Made by a program: the position numbers and the translations under genes | In this document: positions 1 to 7,608 of the stretch, in pieces | Layout: the number at the start of each line of letters is the position of its first letter | Position numbering within the stretch: position 1 is the stretch's first letter | Notes under the pieces: generated by a model | Database searches by the model: none | Told to the model about the DNA's origin: nothing | Seen by the model: only the letters and a program-made list of their open reading frames with translations | Source: JAAYXU01 sp050942555 | GTDB lineage: Bacteria > Bacillota > Clostridia > Christensenellales > UMGS416 | NCBI GenBank assembly: GCA_050942555.1 | Contig: JBMNNN010000011.1 | Location: forward strand, 1-25,097 | Direction: 5' to 3' | DNA length: 25,097 nt

Positions 1-533
1 CCTTCCGGGCAGGGCGCCGCTTCGGCGGGCGGAATGCACAGCGTCTGGCCGATGAGCAGCGCGTTGGGGTTGACGTTCGGGTTGGCGGCCCGCAGCGCGT
101 CGACGGTTACACCGTACCGCTGCGCCAGCGCAAAGAACGTATCGCCCGCGACGACGGTGTGCTGCGTATATCCCTCGGGACAGGCTACGGGCGGCGTCGC
201 GACCGGAATACAGATGACCTGCCCAACCTGGAGCTGGAAAGGCTCGATGCCGGGGTTGGCTTCCAGCAGATCATCCAGCGACACATTGAACTGCCGGGCT
301 ATCGCGTAGAGCGTGTCTCCCGCCCGGATCGTATAATAGTTGCCCTCAGGACAGGGCGGGTAAACCGCCTGCTGCGGGATGCAGATTTCCTGGCCTACCG
401 TCAGGCGCTGCGGGTCGATACCGGGGTTGGCGGATACGATCGCCGGAACCGTGGTATTATACTGCGCGGCCAGCGCAAAAAGGGTATCGCCCTGCCTGAT
501 GATATAGGAAATCGTATTGGGTGGGCATGGCAC
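1..533 (-). CDS. LysM repeat protein, C-terminus beyond window
   Basis: Read on the minus strand, 177 codons are visible before the window edge. Three LysM domains lie at about residues 9-53, 66-110 and 124-168, each with the Y.I..GDT(L/F)..(I/L)A start and a GQ..CIP end. The linkers repeat a CP(E)G motif, so each unit carries two cysteines in a CPxG...CIP frame, a pattern common in Firmicutes wall or spore-associated LysM proteins. LysM domains bind N-acetylglucosamine chains of peptidoglycan. I chose the GTG at 533-531 because GAGAGGTG lies 6 bases upstream and the LysM frame begins there; the nearby ATG at 535 is in another frame. No signal peptide is visible, since the first LysM begins within ten residues, which would fit a spore-coat or mother-cell protein. 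A fourth CPE motif starts at the window edge, so more sequence probably follows. The family call is firm; the role is inferred. Confidence 0.85.
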   Translation of the reverse strand, partial: MPCPPNTISYIIRQGDTLFALAAQYNTTVPAIVSANPGIDPQRLTVGQEICIPQQAVYPPCPEGNYYTIRAGDTLYAIARQFNVSLDDLLEANPGIEPFQLQVGQVICIPVATPPVACPEGYTQHTVVAGDTFFALAQRYGVTVDALRAANPNVNPNALLIGQTLCIPPAEAAPCPE

Positions 534-597
534 ATGAATCACCTCTCAGCATGGATACATCAGCTTATGCCCGTCCGACGCTTCCTGTTACCGCGCA

Positions 598-629
598 CGA
601 AAAAGGCCGGAGCGTTTCGCCCGGCCTTT
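598..629 (-). terminator. Rho-independent terminator of the oxidoreductase operon
   Basis: AAAGGCCGG (602-610) pairs with CCGGCCTTT (621-629), with a further GCG/CGC pairing inside the loop. On the minus strand the stem is followed by a run of T (604-598). It lies 18 bases past the stop of the minus-strand gene ending at 647. Confidence 0.85.
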
Positions 630-646
630 CATAAGTCCTGTACTGC

Positions 647-1522
647 CTACAGCGCGATCCGCCGTCCGGTCTTGAGCGACGCAAGAATCGCGTCGATGAT
701 ACGCACCGGCAGCGCGAGGGCTTCCGGAGGCTGGGGCATCTCCCCCGTGCGCAGCATCCTGATGAAGTGATTGACTTCCCGCTCGTATATACCCGTCAGG
801 CTGATCGTCCTTGTGACCGTTTCCTTCCTTGAGTAGAGCGCGCCTTCACAGAGATAGGAATCGCGCATGAAGTGCAGCGTGACGCCGCAGTGCGGAAACT
901 CGGCCAGCGCCGTCACATTGCCCCTGACGACCGATGCCGTCACTGCCTGTATGTCGCTTCCGAACACCGTCAGCGCCGTCTCCACAAGGTGGGACGCATA
1001 GAAGTAGAAGCCGTCATACTCGCTGTCGGGATCGGCGGCGTAACGCAGCGACGCGGAAAGCAGCTCCTCTTTTTTCGCCATTTCCCGCGCCGTATCGCGC
1101 AGCGCCAGCGTATCGGCGGCGAACTTGAGGCTCGAGCCACCCATGATGGGCGTGCCGCGGCGCGTTGCCGCGGCAATCAGTTCCTCGGCTTCGCCGGGGT
1201 CGCTTGTAAAGGGCTTGTCAACGAACAGCGGGATGCCCGCCTCGATAAACGGCATCGCGTAATGGGCATGCACGCTTCCGCGGCGGGAAGTGATCATCAT
1301 CGCGTCGACCTGCCCCAGAAACTCCGCAGGGTCTGCCGCGCACACCGGGACGCGGGCTTCCTGCATAACCTTGCGCGCGCTTTCGGCGTCGGGCCCCATT
1401 ACCATCGTCACCCGCGCGTCGGGAACCGCGAACGCGCCGGTAGCCGGGTCGGGCAGGTTGAGGTGTTTGGAGAAAGCCATCGCGTGGCTGTTCTCGGTGC
1501 CGATGATGCCGATTCGATACAT
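647..1522 (-). CDS. Gfo/Idh/MocA-family oxidoreductase (short form)
   Basis: A 291-residue protein with an N-terminal Rossmann fold (RIGIIGTENSHA, about residues 3-14) and a DKP motif where the family normally has EKP. Members of this family use NAD(P) to oxidise or reduce sugars, inositols and related polyols in the cytoplasm. The nucleotide loop reads GTENSH rather than GxGxxG, and the protein is some 50 residues shorter than its upstream neighbour, so it may be a divergent or non-catalytic partner. The segment HLVETALTVFG is the position where this family usually places a structural or catalytic histidine. The start is supported by AAGGAGG seven bases upstream, which overlaps the stop of the preceding gene. 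It is the second gene of a two-gene minus-strand operon and is followed by a hairpin terminator. Substrate unknown. Confidence 0.85.
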   Translation of the reverse strand: MYRIGIIGTENSHAMAFSKHLNLPDPATGAFAVPDARVTMVMGPDAESARKVMQEARVPVCAADPAEFLGQVDAMMITSRRGSVHAHYAMPFIEAGIPLFVDKPFTSDPGEAEELIAAATRRGTPIMGGSSLKFAADTLALRDTAREMAKKEELLSASLRYAADPDSEYDGFYFYASHLVETALTVFGSDIQAVTASVVRGNVTALAEFPHCGVTLHFMRDSYLCEGALYSRKETVTRTISLTGIYEREVNHFIRMLRTGEMPQPPEALALPVRIIDAILASLKTGRRIAL

Positions 1523-1534
1523 GGAATATCCTCC

Positions 1535-2614
1535 TTACTGCTCCTCCACGTTGATGGGCGGCAGCGGGTTCTGCGCGTGGCAGGCGGCGATGACCGCAAG
1601 CTGCTGCCTGACCTGTTCGGGGGTCACCACCAGCGGCGTGCCGTGTGCCAGGTGGTCGTAGACCGTGTCGTACAGCCGCCTCGTGCCATAGCTGAAAACC
1701 CGCGCGTCGGGGCTCTGCCAGCTCTCTTCGATCCACACCATCTTCTCGCTGCAGTAGGCGGGCAGGCCCTCGGGCGTGGACAGCGGCTGGCGGGTGAGAC
1801 GCTGCGGGGGCGCTTCCGCCTCGCTGTACCAGCGCCAGTCGATGCGCGTCATCGTTCCCTTAAGCCCGCCGCGGGTCGCCTGTATCCTATAGGTGCACTC
1901 CGGGTACGCGTCGCACGAGGATATTACAAGGTCGATGACGGGCCGGTCGGGCGCGGTCAGTATGAGCTTGACATAGTCCTCCGCATCGCCGAACGTATTG
2001 GCCCGGTCCATCCGGCAGAAGACATTGGGCATTCCGGGGTAGTCGAGGAGCTGCAGCGCCTGGTCGAGCGGATGCGGGCCGGTGTTGAAAAGGCTTCCTC
2101 CGTTCATATCCCGGCAGCACTGCCAGTCCCACCGGCGCGCGAAGCCGCTAAACGAGATGCTGATCTGCACCGGCCGTCCCAGCACGCCCGAGCGCAGTAT
2201 CTGCTGCACTTTTTCAAAGTACGGCGCGAACCGCGACTGCTGGAATATCGCAAGCATGCGCCCGCTTTCGCGCGCGGCTTCGATCATGCCGTCGAGCTCC
2301 TCGGGAGAGCGCGCCGCGGGCTTTTCCACGAGCACATTGAAGCCGTGGCGCAGAAGATCGGTCGTGATGGGCCCGTGCTGGTGGCTGAAGCTTGCGTTGA
2401 CAACAAGGTCGATGTCGTGCCGCGACAGGAGCTGCTCGTACCCGGCGTACGCTTCGCACCCATACTCGCGGACAGCCCGCTCCCGCCGATCGGCCAGCTC
2501 GTCCGCGACCGCCACGATCGTAAAGCGCGCGGTGTCGGTCAGAAGGTGCTTTCCGTGGATGTCGCGGCCGCTTCGTCCTTGCCCGATGATGGCGACGCGC
2601 AATTTCTTTTTCAT
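1535..2614 (-). CDS. Gfo/Idh/MocA-family oxidoreductase
   Basis: A 359-residue protein, the usual length for the family. The N-terminal Rossmann fold carries RVAIIGQGRSGRDIHG (about residues 6-21), and the EKP motif is at residues 97-99 (VLVEKPAA), where the lysine is the usual catalytic-site residue. The C-terminal α/β domain contains GGSLFNTGPHPLDQ, the usual position of the substrate-site histidine. The role is NAD(P)-dependent oxidation or reduction of a sugar, polyol or sugar acid. AAGGAAGGA lies upstream of the ATG at 2614. The gene starts a two-gene operon with the smaller oxidoreductase 12 bases downstream and is divergent from an MFS transporter, suggesting uptake and oxidation of the same compound. 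Two unequal Gfo/Idh proteins in tandem are frequent in sugar-derivative catabolic loci. The exact reaction cannot be assigned. Confidence 0.9.
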   Translation of the reverse strand: MKKKLRVAIIGQGRSGRDIHGKHLLTDTARFTIVAVADELADRRERAVREYGCEAYAGYEQLLSRHDIDLVVNASFSHQHGPITTDLLRHGFNVLVEKPAARSPEELDGMIEAARESGRMLAIFQQSRFAPYFEKVQQILRSGVLGRPVQISISFSGFARRWDWQCCRDMNGGSLFNTGPHPLDQALQLLDYPGMPNVFCRMDRANTFGDAEDYVKLILTAPDRPVIDLVISSCDAYPECTYRIQATRGGLKGTMTRIDWRWYSEAEAPPQRLTRQPLSTPEGLPAYCSEKMVWIEESWQSPDARVFSYGTRRLYDTVYDHLAHGTPLVVTPEQVRQQLAVIAACHAQNPLPPINVEEQ

Positions 2615-2639
2615 ATCGATCCTTCCTTTTGACGGTTAA

Positions 2640-2668
2640 TTTATGGATAAATAGGAACGTTGTTTCAG
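2640..2668 (-). promoter_or_regulatory. Weak candidate promoter with degenerate LacI-type site
   Basis: On the minus strand CTGAAA (2668-2663), a 17-base spacer and CATAAA (2645-2640) match the -35 and -10 consensus at four of six positions each, 26 bases before the oxidoreductase start. Overlapping it, 2650-2667 matches 13 of 18 bases of the strong AACGTT-core operators found at 14368 and 14574, including the whole core. Both calls are tentative. Confidence 0.3.
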
Positions 2669-2878
2669 GGTCGCTGCACGGACCTCCCGCTGAGCGATCG
2701 TGTACTGCTGACGTATGCATACAGGCTGGCCGGACGTGCGGAGCAGGGCAGCCTCTATACGGACAAACGTGTACTGCCTACTGCCATATGATAACAAATG
2801 CGGTGGGAGGTGTCAATCGCCGGAATGCCGGAATGATATGACCCTATGATCCGGCAGCGTACAATCTGAACGGCAGGA

Positions 2879-2902
2879 GCAAGCCGCTGTGCGGCGGCTT
2901 GC
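2879..2902. repeat. 9-bp perfect inverted repeat upstream of MFS promoter
   Basis: GCAAGCCGC (2879-2887) pairs with GCGGCTTGC (2894-2902) around a six-base loop. It sits 12 bases before the -35 box of the MFS promoter and has no T-run on either strand, so it looks more like a binding site or cruciform than a terminator. Confidence 0.5.
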
Positions 2903-2914
2903 GGGAGCGCGGTA

Positions 2915-2944
2915 TTGCCAGCGCCAAAGGAGCTATTGTATAAT
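2915..2944 (+). promoter_or_regulatory. σA-type promoter of the MFS gene
   Basis: TTGCCA (2915-2920), an 18-base spacer and a perfect TATAAT (2939-2944). It lies 50 bases before the ATG at 2994. Confidence 0.65.
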
Positions 2945-2993
2945 GATGAGCGTCGATCACTGAGCCCCGGGTCGGGTCAGGAAAGAGTATTTC

Positions 2994-4250
2994 ATGAATT
3001 ATTCGATAAGCAAACGGGAGATCCGCCCGGAAATCATACTGTTTTTTATACTCATCGCGGCGGTCGCGCTGGGCAACGGGCTGAGCGACTCGATTTTTTC
3101 CAACTATTTTAAGGAAGTATACAGCGTCACAGCGGTACAGCGCGGGTTTATCGAGTTTCCGCGCGAGCTGCCGGGACTTGTGTGCGCGCTCGTATTCGGT
3201 CTGCTGGGGTTTCTCGGAGACCTGCGCATGGCCTTTATCGCGCAGGCTTTGTCGCTAGCGGGGCTGACGGTGCTGGGCCTTTTTACACCGGCGTTCGGGC
3301 TCATGCTCGTGTTCCTGTTTGTGAATTCGACGGGAATGCATCTTTTCATGCCGCTGCAGGACGCGATCGGCATGTCGATGGCCCAGAGAGGGAACGTCGG
3401 CCGGCGGCTGGGGCAGTTCTTCAGCGTCCGCTCGGCGTTCGGACTCCTGGCGGCCCTGCTGGTATTTTTCGGTTTCAGGACGGGTTTCTTTACGTTCGAT
3501 ACGCAGGTAAAATGGGTTTTCCTGGTCGGATCGGCTGCGTTCGCGGTTGCCCTGGCGGCGACGGCTTTGATGATTCGCCGGATCCGGCCTTCCCGCGCCC
3601 CGGCGCGTCGGCTCAGGCTCGTTTTCCGCAGGGAGTACCGGTATTTCTATCTGCTGACCATACTCCACGGCGTGCAGAAACAGATCGCCTATGTGTACGG
3701 CGTCTGGGTCATCGTCGATATACTGCGCAGGAAAGCCGACACGCTGGCGCTCTTATTTATCGCGGTCAGCTTCCTGTCGATATTCTTTCTGCCGGTGCTT
3801 GGGAAATGGTTGGATCGCTACGGCATCCGGCGCATGATGTTCGTCGAGGCGCTGGCCTTTATCGGCGTGTATATCGTATACGGCGCGGCGGTCTGGGCGA
3901 TCACGTCGGGAACGATTCCAGCCGCGGGATGGGGCGCGTGGATCGTATACATCCTTTTCATACTCGATCGTCTGTCGATGCAGATGGGCATGGTCAAGTC
4001 GGTATATCTGCGCTCGATCGCCTATAGCGAGGAGGAGATCACCTCGACGCTGTCGGCGGGCGTCAGCCTCGATCACGCGGTATCGATCCTGGCCGCCCTG
4101 GCGGGCGGATTCATATGGGCAAATTTCGGGAGCCAATACGTCTTTTTCATGGCGGCGGCCTTCTCGATGGGAAACCTGTACGCGGCGTTCCGCGTGCGGC
4201 CCGGCTGCGATGAGCCCGCGCGGCAGAGCGCTCCGGTCTGCGGGAGGTGA
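2994..4250 (+). CDS. MFS transporter
   Basis: A 418-residue integral membrane protein with about twelve hydrophobic segments in two halves joined by a basic central loop (RRIRPSRAPARRLRL). The second half has GKWLDRYGIRRMM after its second helix, a good match to the MFS loop 2-3 motif A; the first-half equivalent is weak (GLLGFLGDLRMA). This fold moves small solutes across the membrane using ion gradients. AGGAAAGAG lies just before the ATG at 2994. The gene has its own promoter, is divergent from the two oxidoreductases, and is followed after five bases by a small membrane protein whose ribosome site lies inside its last codons, so the two are probably co-translated. Polyol, sugar or sugar-acid uptake is a reasonable guess from the neighbours; export of a product cannot be excluded. 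Confidence 0.85.
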   Translation: MNYSISKREIRPEIILFFILIAAVALGNGLSDSIFSNYFKEVYSVTAVQRGFIEFPRELPGLVCALVFGLLGFLGDLRMAFIAQALSLAGLTVLGLFTPAFGLMLVFLFVNSTGMHLFMPLQDAIGMSMAQRGNVGRRLGQFFSVRSAFGLLAALLVFFGFRTGFFTFDTQVKWVFLVGSAAFAVALAATALMIRRIRPSRAPARRLRLVFRREYRYFYLLTILHGVQKQIAYVYGVWVIVDILRRKADTLALLFIAVSFLSIFFLPVLGKWLDRYGIRRMMFVEALAFIGVYIVYGAAVWAITSGTIPAAGWGAWIVYILFILDRLSMQMGMVKSVYLRSIAYSEEEITSTLSAGVSLDHAVSILAALAGGFIWANFGSQYVFFMAAAFSMGNLYAAFRVRPGCDEPARQSAPVCGR

Positions 4251-4255
4251 CGCGG

Positions 4256-4786
4256 ATGGGCAAAGAGCGCGGGAGAGGAAAATACAGCGGCGACTACGAG
4301 CGGGATTCTACGGGCGAATACCGCTATACGGGCGAGCGCTACCGCAGCGAGGCTTCGACCGGGCTCAGGGCGCTGTGCGCGCTGGAGGCCGCCGCGTTCG
4401 CCGCCGTGTTCGTCGCGGCAGGCCTTTTGAACAGCGCGGCGAGCAGGACCGCCTACATCGCCCTGCCCTATGCAGCCACGGCGCTTCCCATCGTGTTCAT
4501 CGTCGCAGACGCATGCAAAATACTGCTCCACAGATCCGACCTGACGCGCAGACAGTACGACAGCTCCGTCGGCCGGCTTGGGAAGGCCGCCCCGGCCGCG
4601 CTCCTCATGTCGGCGATCGCTACGGCGGGGGACGCGGTGTTCGTGCTGACCAGCCTTCCCTCGCAGGGGACGGAGGAGTTCCTTTTTCTGGCGCTCTGTG
4701 CGGCGATGGCGGCGCTGAGCGGCCATCTGACAGCCCTGCAGCGGCGGCTCCGGGACGCGTACAAAAGGCTTCCCCCGGAGCGGTGA
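4256..4786 (+). CDS. Small four-helix membrane protein, function unknown
   Basis: A 176-residue protein I do not recognise. The first 35 residues are polar and rich in Tyr, Arg, Gly and Glu (GKYSGDYERDSTGEYRYTG). Four hydrophobic stretches follow, at about residues 38-58, 62-88, 105-128 and 135-152, with a basic C-terminal tail. I chose the ATG at 4256 over the in-frame GTG at 4247 because GGGAGGTG (4242-4249) is correctly spaced for the ATG and would overlap the GTG. It follows the MFS gene by five bases, so it is probably in the same operon and could be an accessory membrane subunit. Codon use matches its neighbours and no frame damage is visible. Confidence 0.7.
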   Translation: MGKERGRGKYSGDYERDSTGEYRYTGERYRSEASTGLRALCALEAAAFAAVFVAAGLLNSAASRTAYIALPYAATALPIVFIVADACKILLHRSDLTRRQYDSSVGRLGKAAPAALLMSAIATAGDAVFVLTSLPSQGTEEFLFLALCAAMAALSGHLTALQRRLRDAYKRLPPER

Positions 4787-4860
4787 TCTGGTATATGCTG
4801 CCACGCGCGCCCGCCCCGGCCCGGGACAAGCCCGCTTCCTGCGCGGATACGCGGATTAGC

Positions 4861-4913
4861 CCATTGAAATTATTTCTTATTACATATTTCTTATGCGATA
4901 TATATTTCAATGG
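4861..4913. repeat. Split 10-bp perfect inverted repeat upstream of the ABC operon promoter
   Basis: CCATTGAAAT (4861-4870) is exactly complementary to ATTTCAATGG (4904-4913), with 33 AT-rich bases between. The right arm ends five bases before the -35 box of the binding-protein promoter. Arm spacing centre to centre is 43 bases, close to four helical turns, so both arms face the same side of the DNA. This suits a dimeric or looped regulator better than an RNA hairpin. Confidence 0.5.
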
Positions 4914-4918
4914 ATTTG

Positions 4919-4962
4919 TTGACAAAACACTGGATTTATGCAAAAATAAGCGATGTATACAT
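4919..4962 (+). promoter_or_regulatory. σA-type promoter of the ABC importer operon with palindrome at the start site
   Basis: A perfect TTGACA (4919-4924), a 17-base spacer and AAAAAT (4942-4947, four of six to consensus). A perfect 10-bp palindrome, ATGTATACAT, lies at 4953-4962, covering the expected start point, so it may be an operator. The leader to the ATG at 5037 is then about 80 bases. Confidence 0.55.
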
Positions 4963-5036
4963 TACATGTGTCTATAGTTCCAAGCTGTCACAGCGGCAGG
5001 GCCGCAAAACCTTATAGGTAAGGAGTTAGAGGAAAC

Positions 5037-7472
5037 ATGAAACCTAAACATTCTCTCAGGATCTCCGTTCTGCTACTCAGTCTCTTGATGCTCTCGTTCC
5101 TGTTCGCAGGATGCCAGGAAACGAGCCAGAACAAAACGACACCCCTTGTGGTGGGCATTTCCACGCTCAGCGCCAAGTTCAGCCCATTCTTTGCCGACAC
5201 CGCGTATGATATGGAAGTCGTGGAGCATACGCAGGCGAATCTGCTGACCACCGACAGAACCGGCGCTGTCGTGTACAACGCGATCAAGGGCGAGACGATT
5301 CCCTATGGCGGCGTTGACTACACCTACAAGGGCATCGCCGACGTCAAGGTCGACTACGACGAAGCCGCCAACAAGACCACCTATTTGTGGACGATTCGCA
5401 ACGATGTCCGGTTCAGCGACGGCAAGAAGATGGACGCGGACGACGTCATTTTCTCCTATTACGTGTTTGCCGATCCGACCTATACCGGATCGACCACGCT
5501 GTATTCGGTCAATATCGATGGCCTGCGCAACTATCGCACGCAGACCTCCGACGAAGTATACGAGAAGTACAGCGATATGGCCGACGTCATCTATGCCGCC
5601 GGTCCCGACCACAGCTGGAGCTCGTCCGACAGCTGGACCAAGGAGCAGCAGGACAGCTACTGGGCCATCCTGAAGCAGGAGTGGATCGACGACGTGCAGG
5701 CGATCGTCGACTATGTAGTGAACAACTACATGGGATACGCGAAGGACTACACCGGCTTTGAGGCCGCGCAGATCAACGAAGAGGAAGGCCTGAAGGTCAT
5801 GCTGGGCATGGTGCTGTGGGGCTTTGGCGAGGTCGGCGAGGACGGCGTCCTGACCAGCGCCTACAACAACAAGACCTGGACGCTGAAGGACGGCGACTAT
5901 CCGACCGTCGAGGATTTCTATGAAGAGTGCGTGACCGCCTATGAGGGCGATCCGGAAGCCTACTGGGGCAAGGAAGCCGCCGACGACGACTCGGTTGTCG
6001 ACGCGGCCCGTTCCACCTTCATTTCCACCGAAGGCCCGAAGGATCCCTCGCTGGGCGGCAAGGGCATTCCCAACATCGCCGGCATCAAGAAGCTCAGCAA
6101 CACCCAGGTCGAGATTACCGTCAACGGCTTTGACGCTACCGCGATCTACTCGCTGGGCATTCCCGTGGTTCCGCTGCACTACTACGGCGACGAGAGCAAG
6201 TACGACTACAAGAACAACAAGTTCGGCTTCGACTTTGGCGATCTGAGCGGCGTGGAAGCCAAGACGTCGGCCCCGATGGGCGCTGGCCCCTACCGCTTCA
6301 TCAAGTACGAGAACAAGGTCGTATACTACGAGGCCAACGAGTACTACTATAAGGGCGCTCCCAAGACCTACTATATGCAGTACAAGGAAACCCTCGACGA
6401 GGATAAGATATCGGGTATCGCCTCGGGCGCTATCGACATCACCGACCCGTCCTTTGGCACCGCCGCGGTCGAGGAGATCTGCAGCTATAACAGCAACGGC
6501 GAGACCTCCGGCGACGTCATCCGCACCAATACTGTGGATAACCTGGGCTACGGCTACGTCGGCATCAACGCCACGACAGTCAACGTAGGCGGCGTCAGCG
6601 ACTCCCAGGAGAGCAAGAACCTGCGCAGGGCCCTTGCGACGCTGATCGCGGTGTACAGGGACCTGACCGTGGACAGCTACTACGGCGAGCGCGCCTCGGT
6701 CATCAACTACCCCATCTCCAATACCTCGTGGGCCGCGCCCCAGAAGACCGACGACGGCTACCGCGTCGCTTTCTCGGCCGCCGTTGACGGCAGCGATATC
6801 TACACATCCGAAATGAACGCCGACGCGAAGTACGACGCGGCGCTCGAGGCGGCCATAGGCTACTTCAAGGCTGCCGGTTACACGTTCGACGAAGCCAGCG
6901 GCAAATTCACGGCAGCTCCCGAGGGCGCGAAGCTCTCCTATGAGATCATCGTTCCCGGCGACGGCGCGGGCGACCACCCCTCCTTCATGCTGTGCACGAA
7001 GGTGAAGGAAGCCCTCGAGAAGATCGGCATCGAGCTCATCATCAACGACCCGAGCGACTCCAACGTGCTGTGGGATAAGCTGGACGCCGGCGAGCAGGAG
7101 CTCTGGTGCGCCGCGTGGGACGCCTCGATCGACCCCGATATGTACCAGGTATATCACTCCAGCAATATCGTGGGTCTGCCCGGCTCCTCCGAGTCCAACC
7201 ACTATCATATCCAGGATGCCGAGCTCGACAAGCTCATCATGGAAGCCCGCAAGAGCGACGACCAGGCTTTCAGGAAAGCGACCTACAAGGCCTGCCTCGA
7301 CATCATCATCGACTGGGCCGTCGAGATCCCGATCTACCAGAGACAGAACTGCATCATATTCAGCGCCGAGCGCGTGAAGCTCGACACGGTAACCCCCGAC
7401 ATCACCACGTTCTGGAACTGGTACAAAGACATCGAGAAGCTGGAAATGGTCGTCGATACGACGCAGGCCTGA
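5037..7472 (+). CDS. Family-5 ABC transporter substrate-binding lipoprotein, enlarged
   Basis: An 811-residue extracellular lipoprotein. A hydrophobic signal ends in the lipobox LFAGC, with the lipidated cysteine at residue 26. The family-5 (Opp/Dpp-type) fold is shown by RNDVRFSDGKKMDADDVIFSY at about residues 121-141 and by AAWDASIDPDMYQVYHS in the C-terminal lobe. Typical members have 500-600 residues; this one carries an extra acidic, Tyr/Trp-rich block at about residues 165-345. It captures the solute and delivers it to the permeases encoded just downstream. Family-5 proteins carry peptides, but some carry oligosaccharides, and the neighbouring sugar-type genes make the latter possible. 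AGAGGA precedes the ATG. Ile is mostly ATC here while neighbours use ATA freely, suggesting selection for high expression. It is followed by a hairpin before the permease genes. Confidence 0.93.
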   Translation: MKPKHSLRISVLLLSLLMLSFLFAGCQETSQNKTTPLVVGISTLSAKFSPFFADTAYDMEVVEHTQANLLTTDRTGAVVYNAIKGETIPYGGVDYTYKGIADVKVDYDEAANKTTYLWTIRNDVRFSDGKKMDADDVIFSYYVFADPTYTGSTTLYSVNIDGLRNYRTQTSDEVYEKYSDMADVIYAAGPDHSWSSSDSWTKEQQDSYWAILKQEWIDDVQAIVDYVVNNYMGYAKDYTGFEAAQINEEEGLKVMLGMVLWGFGEVGEDGVLTSAYNNKTWTLKDGDYPTVEDFYEECVTAYEGDPEAYWGKEAADDDSVVDAARSTFISTEGPKDPSLGGKGIPNIAGIKKLSNTQVEITVNGFDATAIYSLGIPVVPLHYYGDESKYDYKNNKFGFDFGDLSGVEAKTSAPMGAGPYRFIKYENKVVYYEANEYYYKGAPKTYYMQYKETLDEDKISGIASGAIDITDPSFGTAAVEEICSYNSNGETSGDVIRTNTVDNLGYGYVGINATTVNVGGVSDSQESKNLRRALATLIAVYRDLTVDSYYGERASVINYPISNTSWAAPQKTDDGYRVAFSAAVDGSDIYTSEMNADAKYDAALEAAIGYFKAAGYTFDEASGKFTAAPEGAKLSYEIIVPGDGAGDHPSFMLCTKVKEALEKIGIELIINDPSDSNVLWDKLDAGEQELWCAAWDASIDPDMYQVYHSSNIVGLPGSSESNHYHIQDAELDKLIMEARKSDDQAFRKATYKACLDIIIDWAVEIPIYQRQNCIIFSAERVKLDTVTPDITTFWNWYKDIEKLEMVVDTTQA

Positions 7473-7508
7473 GCCAGGCATCACATCAACAACCAGACGG
7501 AATTTACG

Positions 7509-7538
7509 CTTGAGCCCATCCATGCGGGTGGGCTCAAG
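7509..7538 (+). terminator. Intra-operon hairpin after the binding-protein gene
   Basis: CTTGAGCCCA (7509-7518) pairs perfectly with TGGGCTCAAG (7529-7538), and the pairing can extend inward to a four-base loop. No T-run follows, so it is more likely a partial terminator or an mRNA 3'-end stabiliser than a full stop. Such hairpins commonly keep binding-protein mRNA more abundant than the permease message. Confidence 0.6.
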
Positions 7539-7608
7539 CCACATCCGCATGCATTTAGGCAAGAGTAGAGAATAGTGGGATAGTAAGGCTGGCAGAGAGG
7601 AAATCCAG

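Larger units (their letters stand above)
2615..2993. other. 379-bp divergent spacer, no gene
   Basis: The spacer separates the oxidoreductase operon from the MFS gene. It holds a weak minus-strand promoter, a good plus-strand promoter, a stable inverted repeat, and a short tandem repeat of GCCGGAAT around 2819-2834. No open frame with a ribosome site or recognisable protein was seen. Confidence 0.6.

Noticed and set aside
159..770. Plus-strand open frames over the LysM region
   Set aside because: The minus strand gives three clean LysM repeats; the plus frames read through the terminator and carry no features.
872..2632. 586-codon plus-strand open frame opposite both Gfo/Idh genes
   Set aside because: The minus strand has two proteins with clear family motifs, ribosome sites and a terminator; the plus frame is Arg/His-rich and spans both.
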